Positions 22,987 to 33,900 of a stretch of 37,660 nt of DNA are shown here, piece after piece. How positions within the stretch are numbered: position 1 is the stretch's first letter; each line of letters starts with the position of its first letter. The DNA lies in IMG/VR virus record IMGVR_UViG_3300020470_000072, positions 1-37,660 of that record, one strand, 5' to 3'. The notes under the pieces are model-generated. The model had not been told where the DNA came from and did not search any database. It saw nothing but the letters and a program-made list of their open reading frames with translations. The position numbers were made by a program, and so were the translations under genes. This stretch comes from a virus.

Positions 22987-24137
22987 TATCCAAATCCCAT
23001 CCTTCGACCAGCAAGCGACAGCTCACTGATCAACGAGTCCCGAGCGTTCTGTGTTCCCAGCCACCGGTTCGTTTTCCTAATCGTTTTTCTGTAATCGGAA
23101 AGTGATGAACCATCTGCAAGGGCTTTAGCCAGATCGCTGTCAGTGTGATCAGGCATTGACGTCTCATACAGCTCAGCGTGTACTCGACGCCAAGGATCGG
23201 CGTACGTCACCCAGTCCATACCAATCGGCTTATTCGGGTAAAGAACAAGTGACTGTTCATCGAGCTTTTGCTCCAGCTCCTCATCACTCAACTCATTGTT
23301 GATGATGTCATTGCCGTACTTGGTGATCATTTCGTTAGAGAGGCTGAGCCCGTACCTGTTGCCGATATCTCTGATCTCGCCCTTCTTCGTTTCGAGATCA
23401 ATGACTTCTTGCTTACCTGCCCGTTCTTCCTCGAGGAGACGACGACTCCAAGGCGAACCCTCAATCTGTTCAGCCATCGGCTGCAGCCACTTGTTAAGCA
23501 AAGTGGCCTGATTGATAAAGCCTTGAGCAAGCTGATACGCCTTGTCTCGCCAGCCCTTAAACATCGGATTATCGTCGAGTTCGGCCATTGTGTCCGGCAA
23601 CGTCACGTTCTGACCCGTGAAAATCCTCCACAGTTCAGCGATAGTGCTCAGCTCGTTTGCTACCTGAACCTGCCGTTCTGCGTCACTCGACTCCGACCAC
23701 AGCCTCGCTTTGTTAGTTGTGCTGTTGTAGTAGTCGGTCTGCCTGTAAGCGGTTTCAAGAGCTAAAACGTCAATCTCGCCATTAGGAAGGAGAAACTCCC
23801 CTTGAGGAATTCCAGCGAAAAGACGTTGCATAGACGGATCTTGAGCCGCAAGTGGCCCCAGATTTACTATCAGCGAATCGACACTCGGCATAAACGCTCT
23901 TAGGTCAGCACCGGGCGTCTGAGCTTTATCTAACCAAGTCCAACCACGAGAGATATTAGAAAACTCTTGAGCGTTCATTTGGATAGGAACTTCAGGATCC
24001 GAAGGTCGCCCCACTAGTTGTTGGACATAGGTGCTCACACCAAATGAGTCTTTACCAGTTCGGTAATACTCACCGTCAACTAGATACAGATCTGTGGAGC
24101 CTTCGTAGGCTCCGGGAATCGGTTCAATAATACTCAT
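22986..24137 (-). CDS. Internal virion protein
   Basis: The 383-residue protein begins IEPIPGAYEGSTDLYLVDGEYYR, and from about residue 125 it becomes mostly alpha-helical with a TDYYNSTTNKARLW stretch (about 145-160) and ERQVQVANELSTIAELWRIF. The DYYNSTT...W pattern recalls the DWWR-type helical unit in internal proteins of actinobacteriophages (from memory). The C-terminus is basic (RKTIRKTNRWLGTQNARDS). It overlaps both neighbours at their termini. Probable component of the ejected or internal protein set. Confidence 0.6.
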   Translation of the reverse strand: MSIIEPIPGAYEGSTDLYLVDGEYYRTGKDSFGVSTYVQQLVGRPSDPEVPIQMNAQEFSNISRGWTWLDKAQTPGADLRAFMPSVDSLIVNLGPLAAQDPSMQRLFAGIPQGEFLLPNGEIDVLALETAYRQTDYYNSTTNKARLWSESSDAERQVQVANELSTIAELWRIFTGQNVTLPDTMAELDDNPMFKGWRDKAYQLAQGFINQATLLNKWLQPMAEQIEGSPWSRRLLEEERAGKQEVIDLETKKGEIRDIGNRYGLSLSNEMITKYGNDIINNELSDEELEQKLDEQSLVLYPNKPIGMDWVTYADPWRRVHAELYETSMPDHTDSDLAKALADGSSLSDYRKTIRKTNRWLGTQNARDSLISELSLAGRRMGFG

Positions 24138-25642
24138 GGGGTATTCCTTATGACGTTCAAAGCCTGCCGCATCATTCTTTGCTGATTTTCATCTTGTGCG
24201 CCTAGCGCCGTTGCACCGAAGGCACCAACATCAGAAAGGTTGCCTGACCTCATGCCAGCTCTGCCTGCTTCACGAACAATGTTCGGATCGTCGTAGACGC
24301 CTAAAGCAAAGTTGCCGAAGCGTGCCGCATACTGCTCGTGAGTTAAACCCGAACGACGGTACTCCTCACCAAACAGATCCTGATACAAGTCAGTGTCCTG
24401 AATGAATCCAAGAGCAGCATCATCCGCTGTTGGAGCCGCATACATGTCACCCTGCATCTCACCAGAGAACGGACTTAGCGACGCATTCTCACGTTGGCTC
24501 CAAGCTGCAATCTCTTGTTCGAAGTTTCGTTGGAAATTATCGAGCGTGTCATCATCAGGCACTTCAAGGAACAACGACTGATAGAGATCTCTAAACGTGT
24601 CTCTTGCATTGCCTTCAGACACAGCTACTTCAGGTTTACGGTCTGAGAACCCGTAGTTGGAAATGAAATTGAAGTGCTCTTCGTTCGTGCTAAACGAGCT
24701 AACACTATTGGCAAGGTTTTGGTAGGGCTTTACGACACCATCTTTCCAATTGATCTGCTCCTCAGTGAGCTGTGAAGGATCAGTGAACAACAGCTCTGCT
24801 GTTGTTTGCGTCGCACCAGCATCACCTCGACGGTAAGCCTCAGCGTTCTCTTCTTGCCACTCCGCTGCATACAAGTAGGCCAGCTCATTACTGCCACCAA
24901 ACTTGCGACGCCCTTCAGCTACCAAAGCAGCCGTATCACCCATCGAGCTAGCTATCCCCGCTTCCTCTCGAGCTGCATGAGACATCAGAACGACTCGCCA
25001 GTCCAAACCGCCGTTACGAGATGACGCTCTGACTGCTTTCTCGATATCGCCCGTGCTTTGCCCAGTAGCCGCATTAATTGCTTGAATTTCGCTGGCTTTA
25101 ACAATTCTGGATGAACCGTTAGGCATGATCACTCGAAGCACATTCTCAGACATCTCGTAGTACTCGGTCATGAATTGGTCTCGACCGTAAGCACCAAGCT
25201 CATCGATGTATGCGAAAGCTTGTTCTAAACCTTGTTTGTCGCTCTTAAAGTCTTGACCGGAGTGAGCATTGACGTTGCGGAGAAACTCTGCACCTTTGTC
25301 GCCCCGCCAGTCATAAGACCCAGCACCAGTATCGTAAATTAAACCGATCTCGAATAGCTCATTACGCAAGGTCTGCGGAAATGCACCGCCAGTTTGCCCC
25401 AGCTTGCCTAGCTCTTTCAGAATCTCTTCAGCCTCAGAACCAGAGTTGTCACCCGAGTTGGTTTGTTCCTGCACCTGCGTAGGGTTAGCTGGCTTGATAC
25501 CCCCAAGAAGTGAGATAGCCATAGTGCCGCCTTTAACAGCGTTTTCCCAAACAGCCACTTGAGCTGTTTGCGTTTCCAACTGAGCTATTTGAGTAGCGCT
25601 GTAGCCGTTAGTTGTAAGCCAACCTTTTAATTCATCACTCAT
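24134..25642 (-). CDS. Internal virion protein
   Basis: The 502-residue product is largely helical. A short N-terminal coiled segment (SATQIAQLETQTAQVAVWE) is followed by a Gly/Thr/Gln linker (about 48-75). Longer helices contain RDLYQSLFLEVPDDDTLDNFQRNFEQEI (about 365-395) and DTDLYQDLFGEEYRRSGLTHEQYAARFG near the C-terminus; both look like the same helical unit (DLYQ.LF.E), so there is a weak internal repeat. The start overlaps the previous stop by four bases. No enzyme motif is visible. Confidence 0.6.
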   Translation of the reverse strand: MSDELKGWLTTNGYSATQIAQLETQTAQVAVWENAVKGGTMAISLLGGIKPANPTQVQEQTNSGDNSGSEAEEILKELGKLGQTGGAFPQTLRNELFEIGLIYDTGAGSYDWRGDKGAEFLRNVNAHSGQDFKSDKQGLEQAFAYIDELGAYGRDQFMTEYYEMSENVLRVIMPNGSSRIVKASEIQAINAATGQSTGDIEKAVRASSRNGGLDWRVVLMSHAAREEAGIASSMGDTAALVAEGRRKFGGSNELAYLYAAEWQEENAEAYRRGDAGATQTTAELLFTDPSQLTEEQINWKDGVVKPYQNLANSVSSFSTNEEHFNFISNYGFSDRKPEVAVSEGNARDTFRDLYQSLFLEVPDDDTLDNFQRNFEQEIAAWSQRENASLSPFSGEMQGDMYAAPTADDAALGFIQDTDLYQDLFGEEYRRSGLTHEQYAARFGNFALGVYDDPNIVREAGRAGMRSGNLSDVGAFGATALGAQDENQQRMMRQALNVIRNTP

Positions 25643-28600
25643 CCGAGCACACTTTCAATCGGGCCCCACGTACGCATCAGGTGTTTCCTCCACCCCAAAC
25701 GCAAATAGTGCTCATCCTCCGCCCAAGAAGCGGCTATTTCTCTGAACTTGTCACGAGCCTCAGGCGGCACTTGGTCATAAGAACCAGCTCGACGAATCAG
25801 TTCATCAGACAGCTTCAACAAACTGCCCATCTTCACTTCACGAGGAGAATCATTTGTGAAACTCTCTGCGTTCTCGAACGCTGCGATCAGCTCTTTTTCT
25901 TCTTGGCTTTTCAACACCGAGTTACCGACACTTGCAGCAACAGCTTCCCTATATGCCGGATACCGATTCCGAACTGCTTCTTTCGCAGCTTGCTGGTAAT
26001 CGAAATAGTGAGACCAACGCTTCCGACGAATCTCACTGATACCGCCCGCACCGCCCTCTTCTTTAATGGCGGCATCGATCAACTCGTTAAGCTGCGCTAC
26101 CTCGGCATAACCACGTTCCGCTTCAGCAGCTTTCGTTAAACCGTTCCCACCAAATAGAACGTGGCCTTGCTCCGCAGCGTCCTGCAACAAATGCTCGACA
26201 TCGTTAAACACGGGAGCGACTCGACTCAACGTGTCGAACGCAGCCTCAGCTTCGGCGTTGTTGCGAATCTGATGCCCTTGAGGCAAGAACACGTTCATGA
26301 TCGGGTTGACCGTGACTTCGTCAACACCAGACTCTTTCAAGAAGTTGATGTATGGCCTGTTGGCACCACCAAGCTCACCCGGAGTTAAGCCGTAAGCAAA
26401 GACGTTGAGACGTTGAGCTTTCTCAAGCAACGGCAGACGCTCTCTCCACACATCGGAAAGGTTGTAGTGCTCATCGAGGAACTCGTAAGTTTTGATTGCG
26501 TCGTGCAACATCGCTGCTCTCGACCAGTCTTGACCCAAATAGTTCGCTGCATGACCAAACGTTTTCTTAGTGAAACTGAACGGGAAGAACACGGCGTTCA
26601 CGTTCATCTCAGCAGCCGAACGAGGATTCAATCCGTAGGTGAAAGCGCTCTTGGCGGTCTCGTACGCTTTGTACTTGTCCATGCCATGAATGCGAGTCAG
26701 GTCGGCATACAGAGAAGCCATCCAGTCTTGCGTGTTGAAACCGAGAATACCGATCTGACGGAACCGGGCAGTGGTTGCTTCTAACGCTTCAAAGTCAAAG
26801 TCGTTGCGTGCTCGACCGATACCAGCAAACTCGTCTTGGACTTCCGCCCACTCTCTTTTTGCTTGACGAATAGCTTCAGGTGTTGGTTTCTTCGATCCTG
26901 ATATTTGACGTGCTCGGTCTTTCCGCCAGCGAGTCGGGGACATGTTCATTCGCAAGCCACCAGCTTCCTGAACAGATGCAGGAATGTGACCTATCTGTGA
27001 CAGGACCATGCCTTCCGTGTACCTCGAGGCATCGAAGATGGGTGACAGCGTGAATCTCATGTAGTCACGCATCGTTGCTAAATGGTCAGCAACATACGTG
27101 TAGTGCTTCCACTTCTGATTGTTGTCGAGCTTGTCAGCCCACTTGTGTAGCCCTCGACCACCCTCGTTGAATCGCATCACTTCGGCACTGTTGCCAATAC
27201 CCATTTTCTTCAACATTGCCTTTTGGGCTTTGAAACCAATTTTGCTGTTGGCCACTGACCTGCCGAGCACCGTAAACCCGAGAGCATGGAAGAAGGACAG
27301 ATCGTCGTCTTGTTGGGAAGCAGCAAGAGCCAACATCGGAGCACCAGCAGCAGTAGTCACGGCGCTCTTCGTGGCGAACTGTGCTGCTTCTTGATAGTTA
27401 CGTTTCAACGTTCCGGCAGTTGGGTCAACTACTCGAGTCTTGGATAAGAACCTCATAGCGTTCGTCAAGTTCGGAGTGGCTTGCAGACGGTCCTGTATTG
27501 ACACGAGTCGGCCACGAAGCTGCGGCCCAACATCACGAGCCCTCTTCAAAGCGTCAATAATTGCAACAATCTCTTCGTCTGAATAGCCGTAACCCTTTAG
27601 ACCTGTAAACGGATTGGCGCTATCTCCCTCACTCACCCCGTTAATTAAGAGCTGCGTCATCTTGTTTGTGCGAACTAGATCCGGTGCAGCTTCAGGACTG
27701 AACGACGACTGCACATTCGGCAGCATTCGACCCGGTCGACTAGCTGTCGTTCTCGCATCCTCTAACCGTCGAGCATTCAAATCTCTAATAGAAGAACTGA
27801 TGTCTTGCATGCGTTCGATCAACAGGTTCATGTCAACTGAGTCGACTTTGGAAAAGTCGTGTGCCCCATCGGTAGCCCACAACGTTTTTAAGAGACTGTT
27901 GCGAAGCTGGGCGTTGTACATCATCGTTACTTGGTCTTGCGTGTACCTCTTACCTGCCGTACCTAAACGTCGAGCAGCTTTCAATGCTCGAGCTTCAGCT
28001 CGTTCGAGATGGGAACTCCATTTACGACCAACGAAACCAAGTGAATCCTGATATTTCTGCTTCTCGACAAGGTCATGAACTTCGACGAAGGGCTTGCCTC
28101 CATCAGCAGTCAAATCTCGTGGGGTCACATACTCTTGCCCGTGAACCAGCTTGTACCCCGCAGCGTCTAGCGCATCAATCAAACCTGCCGGAACAGAATC
28201 GGGGTCAACCTCGGCGGCTGTGAAACCAATCTGACGCTTTAGCGCTTTCATCTTTTGGTCAGGCTGAAGGGTGCTTTCAATGCCGTGGACTCTCGCCCAA
28301 CGGTCGCTTTCGTAAATCTCATCAAGACGACCAGCGAAATGGCTCTCTAATTGAGTGACGTCGACTTGGTTCTTTATTGCGTAACGACGCAAACGACGGA
28401 TACGGCGGGCAGCGTCAGCACCGAACCCGACCTCATTCATCACCTTGTTCAGGTCAGCTTCTTTGATGCCTGCAAAGTTGTTGGTTGAAATACCGAATTC
28501 GTTTTCCAGACGTACGAGAAGCTGTCTCCATTTGCTGGCAAGTTCTGGGTTTGTGTCTAACTGGTTTGCGGCGTCTTTCAATCCGTGCAACGTCTTCAGT

Positions 28601-30924
28601 GCAGCGTATTCACCTTGCTTGTCGCCCTTGGTCAGCGTCTCTTTGCGGGCAATAGTCATTTTGCCCCGAACGTCGTTTCCTCCACCAAAGATGTTGAAAT
28701 GGCCTGCCTCAGCCAGTTCACGAAACTCTGGGTCAGCTAAAACGTCACGCAAATCGAAATGTACTGAATCATCCAACGGAAACGTTTTCGTGTGGGCCAC
28801 GTTACGTTGCTGCAAAAACGTTTCTTTCTTGCCAACCAGTCGACCTGTTTCAGGATTGACGCCTCGTTTAGATTGAGCTTGGTTCAACGTCCCCCTACCA
28901 AACTCGTCTTCGACAAGGTTCATTGATCGGTGGAACGAGTCCCAGTCCCCCATCTCGTCGAGCTTGCTTTGAACAGCTAGCTCAAAAATGCCAGGAGTCA
29001 TATGTGTCTCAAGTAGCTCTTGAATCTTCTGCCGCCGAGCAACGTTATGAGCATCGATCATTTCCCGCAGATCATCTGAACTGGAACGACCAGCAGAACC
29101 GGGAACACCGCTGCCCTCAGTAAAGAGATCTTGCATGTAAATGCGAAGCAGGTCATCGGCGTCTTCCACAGACTTGACACGAGGGTCTACGGCAACAATC
29201 GCTCGCAAAGCCGCAGGCATGTCATCAGGATCGGCATACCTCAACTGGCCAATCAACGAGTTACGTGCCGTATGAAATTTTTGTTTGAAACGTGACGGGT
29301 CGTCGATGAAGTCGTCAACCACGTCGATTGCATCGTCAAGCTTCGCTATGTTGTGCGCCTGAGCGTCGATAGCTGCGGTAACAGCCATCCACGTCATCCA
29401 AGAGCCAAGCTCTTGTTTATTACCACCGGTAAACCGATTCGCTAAAGCTTGCGTTGCCCCAACCTGCTTTACTTCGGCATCCCACATTTGGAGCGCTTCA
29501 GCAGTAGCGGTTTCATTTGCTGCTGGCGAAAGATCTGGGTCATCAATTCGGTTAGCGATGTGTTTGCGAACAGCGCTGCTCATTTCCTCTGAGAAGAACC
29601 CGTGGTCAGCTACTTTGCTGAAGTTTGAGATGTACCCGAACGGGTTACGAACCACACCAGGGTTAATGACTGTGGTAGGCGTAAACATTGCTTCAAACAT
29701 GATCGAAGCAGGCAAACTGAACTTTGTTGGCTCGCCGTAACCACGCATGAACTGTGTTGTTGGCTGCACTCCAGGAATGTCCGACAGGGAAGCTCCGGGC
29801 TCATAGCCGAGGGCTTGCTCAGTGCGGGAAACAAACCCAAGCTGCATGCCTTTCTGTGCCGCTTTCTTAGCGACCATCACGTTCGGGATTTTGCGCCAAG
29901 CTTGCATGCCACGACCAATAGCCATGCGAGTCGGACCTACTGTTCGGCCTGAAGCTTCTAACACCGAAGCGTTAGGAGCTATACGGCTCGACAACATGCC
30001 GCCTCGACGCATGCGGTCAATATCGCCTGCTAGGTCGGTTGTTTCCATCGCAGCTCGACCAACACCAGAACCAAGCTTGAGCTTCTCTGCTGCAGTTGTT
30101 ATTGGTGCGTACTTAGCTCCATGAACTGCCTGTAACGCTTTCGTTCCTTTAGCTCCCGCTTGCACACCTTTAGCAAACAAACCAACTTGTCCGACACCTG
30201 AGAACAGCAAAGCCACGTTAAACACAGGCATCAAAAGGTCATCGACAGGTCCGAGCGCACGCCAGCCCTCTTTTAGCGCTTCAAGCGGATTACCTTTCCG
30301 TAACTCGTTAAGCGATCTAGCAACAATCGCCAACGGGTTTAACGTCATGTCACCTTTCTTGAATTCGCTCTTTATTTGGTCAAAGTCCCAGAACAAACCA
30401 AGTTCGGTAGCCGCCTCCAACAAACCAGTTGGTGACAGCCACTTATCGAACGTGTCCATGACTTCACCGATTGACGAACCGGGTCCAGGCACGTTGCCTT
30501 GCTTGGCTCGAGTGAAATCGTCGTTACTCATTTGCCAGTACACGTTGTTCAGAGCTGGATCCCATGTCGAATCCATAGTGATGCTCTCTGGGCGCACATA
30601 GCCGAGACGTACCGCACGTTCCTTAAATGCCTCTACCCCGCTAGCGTCTACTTTCCTAGGCAACGGCATGTTCGCTATACCGCTCGCTACTCGTTGCGTT
30701 TGTTGACCCAACGTGTAGGTCCTGCTTGTCGGAGCCGGAGCAGGCATTGTTTCTTGGATGTCGTTCTCTAAATCACCCATGAATTGCTGCAAAGCACGAG
30801 TGCCAAGACCCGAAAAAGCTGCAAGGTCAAGGGTGACCATTTCCGGCAATGCGGGAAGCGACCAAGAATCCTCGACAGCTTTAATAGCTCTGACGCCTGC
30901 ATCGATGCCCGGAATTGAAACCAT
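25639..30924 (-). CDS. Giant virion-associated protein, 1761 residues
   Basis: The protein is mostly alpha-helical with high Ala, Lys and Arg content. Residues about 228-262 (DDLLMPVFNVALLFSGVGQVG) are hydrophobic and may insert into a membrane; TTAAGAPMLALAAS is a second candidate later. Near the C-terminus is a block with NAVFFPFSFTKKTFGHAANYLG and RAAMLHDAIKTYEFLDEHY. No enzyme motif was identified by eye. It is translated from an ATG overlapping the stop of the 1595-residue gene, so the two are made together. In short-tailed phages such giant proteins are carried in the head and ejected into the cell. A tail tape-measure protein is unlikely, because no tail-tube or tail-chaperone genes are present. 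Confidence 0.65.
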   Translation of the reverse strand: MVSIPGIDAGVRAIKAVEDSWSLPALPEMVTLDLAAFSGLGTRALQQFMGDLENDIQETMPAPAPTSRTYTLGQQTQRVASGIANMPLPRKVDASGVEAFKERAVRLGYVRPESITMDSTWDPALNNVYWQMSNDDFTRAKQGNVPGPGSSIGEVMDTFDKWLSPTGLLEAATELGLFWDFDQIKSEFKKGDMTLNPLAIVARSLNELRKGNPLEALKEGWRALGPVDDLLMPVFNVALLFSGVGQVGLFAKGVQAGAKGTKALQAVHGAKYAPITTAAEKLKLGSGVGRAAMETTDLAGDIDRMRRGGMLSSRIAPNASVLEASGRTVGPTRMAIGRGMQAWRKIPNVMVAKKAAQKGMQLGFVSRTEQALGYEPGASLSDIPGVQPTTQFMRGYGEPTKFSLPASIMFEAMFTPTTVINPGVVRNPFGYISNFSKVADHGFFSEEMSSAVRKHIANRIDDPDLSPAANETATAEALQMWDAEVKQVGATQALANRFTGGNKQELGSWMTWMAVTAAIDAQAHNIAKLDDAIDVVDDFIDDPSRFKQKFHTARNSLIGQLRYADPDDMPAALRAIVAVDPRVKSVEDADDLLRIYMQDLFTEGSGVPGSAGRSSSDDLREMIDAHNVARRQKIQELLETHMTPGIFELAVQSKLDEMGDWDSFHRSMNLVEDEFGRGTLNQAQSKRGVNPETGRLVGKKETFLQQRNVAHTKTFPLDDSVHFDLRDVLADPEFRELAEAGHFNIFGGGNDVRGKMTIARKETLTKGDKQGEYAALKTLHGLKDAANQLDTNPELASKWRQLLVRLENEFGISTNNFAGIKEADLNKVMNEVGFGADAARRIRRLRRYAIKNQVDVTQLESHFAGRLDEIYESDRWARVHGIESTLQPDQKMKALKRQIGFTAAEVDPDSVPAGLIDALDAAGYKLVHGQEYVTPRDLTADGGKPFVEVHDLVEKQKYQDSLGFVGRKWSSHLERAEARALKAARRLGTAGKRYTQDQVTMMYNAQLRNSLLKTLWATDGAHDFSKVDSVDMNLLIERMQDISSSIRDLNARRLEDARTTASRPGRMLPNVQSSFSPEAAPDLVRTNKMTQLLINGVSEGDSANPFTGLKGYGYSDEEIVAIIDALKRARDVGPQLRGRLVSIQDRLQATPNLTNAMRFLSKTRVVDPTAGTLKRNYQEAAQFATKSAVTTAAGAPMLALAASQQDDDLSFFHALGFTVLGRSVANSKIGFKAQKAMLKKMGIGNSAEVMRFNEGGRGLHKWADKLDNNQKWKHYTYVADHLATMRDYMRFTLSPIFDASRYTEGMVLSQIGHIPASVQEAGGLRMNMSPTRWRKDRARQISGSKKPTPEAIRQAKREWAEVQDEFAGIGRARNDFDFEALEATTARFRQIGILGFNTQDWMASLYADLTRIHGMDKYKAYETAKSAFTYGLNPRSAAEMNVNAVFFPFSFTKKTFGHAANYLGQDWSRAAMLHDAIKTYEFLDEHYNLSDVWRERLPLLEKAQRLNVFAYGLTPGELGGANRPYINFLKESGVDEVTVNPIMNVFLPQGHQIRNNAEAEAAFDTLSRVAPVFNDVEHLLQDAAEQGHVLFGGNGLTKAAEAERGYAEVAQLNELIDAAIKEEGGAGGISEIRRKRWSHYFDYQQAAKEAVRNRYPAYREAVAASVGNSVLKSQEEKELIAAFENAESFTNDSPREVKMGSLLKLSDELIRRAGSYDQVPPEARDKFREIAASWAEDEHYLRLGWRKHLMRTWGPIESVLG

Positions 30925-33900
30925 TACTTAACGACCTTGAAACTGGGGAATCCTTGAGTGCGGGCACCTTGTTTGGAGCCACCGACGAAGCCGGTGCGTT
31001 GCATGAACTGCACCATCTCATCCATCAATGTTGGGTCCATGCGCCCATTACCTTTTACGTTGGGCACATCAACTTCAGATCGGAATGCGCCTTGCCGGAA
31101 TGAATCTTCTGAGCCTCGAGATGTGAGTCTCCACACCACTGTCCTGTTTGGGTCAGCTCCCGGGACTGTGGTTTGGCCAATAGCCATTTGCACTTGGCCA
31201 GTGCCTTCAATTGGTAAATGCACAGCGATCTCTGACACTCGGTCACCGTCAATCGTCAAATCGAACGGATGCACAGCTTGACGAGCAACGTTTTCCCACT
31301 GGTCAACAGCACCTGTGTTAACCACTTCACCAACACCGTCCCAATACCAGCGACCATTCATACGTTCGAAAGTTGGTTTGTGACCGGATCCGTAGCGACT
31401 AGTTTCGGCGTCTTTGAAATATTCGAACAAGCCGTCACGTTCCACCCATGCCTGCACTGTGTTTGCAGAGTTCGGGTCACCTTGACGACTCAAATGTTGA
31501 ACCATGTTTACGTCGTCTCGGTAATAGTGTTCGTACACGGGTGTCATTCCTGGCGGAATTTTTTCTCCGTTGCCATACATAACGAAGTCGAGAATCTGTT
31601 CGTTGTAGACGTGATCGATCATTCGACCCTGATCTGAACCTTTTAACAAACCGGGGTGAGCTGCGAGCGTCTCATCTGACCACATCTCTTTAGGTAGCAC
31701 TTTGGCTTTTTGTTCGATGAAGTCACCCTCGTAAGACAGTCCTTGACGAACTGCTTTCCGAGCCTTTGCCCGGTTCTGTTTCGAAAAGTTCAGCCACGAG
31801 TTTTGGCCTGCTGTTTCCGAATGCATTGCTCCTCGAGCCGTTTCAGAAAACATTTGCGAATGCAACAAGTAAGCAGCTTCCTCGCCGTGACGTGTGAAGC
31901 TGTTGCCCATCACTGTGTGACCAAAGAAGTCATGTACTGCACGGAAACGATCATTCTGTTCGTTTGACATATACGGATGCCCACCAGTTGCTTCGGTAGA
32001 CAACACTTTGATTGTGTTGTTATCTCGAATATCGGCAGCCATTTGAGCCGGTGAGCTGTAAGGGTTCGAGTCGACTACTTCAACTTTCACGTACAGCACT
32101 TCAGTCATGTACTCGTATTGGGCATCAACCTCTCTAACAAACTGGTCATACGAGGCAATGTCAGCGTCAGTCATCACAGGGTCGGCTGCTTCATAAGCGT
32201 CAGCTATCCGTTTCCCTGTTTCCGCATCTGCTTGTGTGCGGTCAAGCGGAGAACGCTGACCTCTTAGCTCTCCCTCGACGCCCCGATACCCAAGTTCTTT
32301 CTTAACTCCACGAACTGGGCCAAGGTCAAACACCCCACCCCACGTATCCAAATACCCCTGTTTTGCTTTTGAAGCAGCAGGAGCATGACCGGCCTCCATG
32401 TGAGGGTTAGGTGAATGCATGAAGTTGCGTGCTCGACGCATCATCTCCGGGTCGTCGAAAACGAAATGAACCCCGCTACGAGTTTCAGTATCAGTACCCG
32501 GTGTTACATCGTTAACGGTAAGCCCAGCTTCTTCAAGGTCATCCATTGACCAGTACTGAATGCCGTCATCATCGACCCACACTGTCGACCGACCTTGGAA
32601 CTGTGGTTCTTTAACTACACGGTGAGTAATGCCTGCTTCGTTCAACATTGCAGACATGTGATCGTGCGCTCGAGTGGCATCGATTCCGTGGTTAGTGATT
32701 GCTGGCGCAGACACACTGATAGCCATCTCGCCTTCAAGACCCGGAATTTCTGCCGTTGCACGTTTAATTCGGCTACCAGTGAACGTTGGGCCTTTAACAG
32801 CGTCAACTGTTTGAGTTCGCAAAACGTTTTCGTAAAAGCGTTTAGCGGACCCAACAACCATTGGTTGCCGAGGCCGAATGTTTTGACCAGTAGGTGAATA
32901 CCCAAAACTGCCGTAACCGCCGGTCATGTTTGCACCGGGTGGCACTTGCACCTGCATGCCCTCAAGACCGTGAGCTAAACCAACCTGACGTGTCGAAGCG
33001 CCTAACCCTGAAGCCATACGTTGCTTACCGGACTTCACTCGACCCACAAGATCTTTCGGGTATCGCCAAGTAGGTGTCGACGTTTGAGCGAGGTTGCGAT
33101 GTGTGAACGCTGGAGGTAGCGGAGTTGTTACGGCTTGAATCAGACGGTCGTTAAAAATGTGAGCTGGGCCTTGACCATGAATCCAGTTCGATGGCGATTG
33201 GACTTGCTTAAACGTTTCCGGGTCATAGGTCTTGTAGTTCTTAGTGGTGCCCTTCCACTCTCTCCACCGCACCCACGTCAAAGCTTGCAACTCAGACGGC
33301 GTTAAGTTTCGGCGAGACCCATCAGGAAACTCGACCTCACCTAAATGTTCAGCGGCGATCTCATACGCACGTCGAACGGAGCGATACAAGTTGTTCGACA
33401 TGCGAGTATCGGGTGCAATGCTGAACCCCATAGCAATAGCGAAAGCGTGACGGTCAATCACGACTGGAACAATTTCGTCTAACTCGCCAAACAAGTACTT
33501 GGCGTTGTAGTCGTCAATAGCGCCAGTCATCATGCCGTAGACAGCGGCCTGATGGCGTTCTAGGTCTGATATCTCAGACTGCAAAATTGCTTCAACAAAG
33601 TTTGGTTGTTTCAACGTGTTGATAGCAGTCATCTTGTTAAGGAAGAACTGTTCAACGTCGTCGTCAGCCATTTTTAGAAGAGCTACAACGTTCTTGGCTT
33701 CTTCATTTGTGGTTTTAATTCCAACCACTTTGTTCATGTGATCAGCAAGCTGGCGAGGAGTCGCATCAGCGTGATCAGTTAAGTATCGACCTGCAGCTAC
33801 AGCTTTTTCAATGTTCTGTTCCCATAGCTCACCAGCGGACATTAGCGAGGCAACACCGACAAGCTTTCGGTGGTTGATCCCGATCTCGTTCGCTGCTCCT

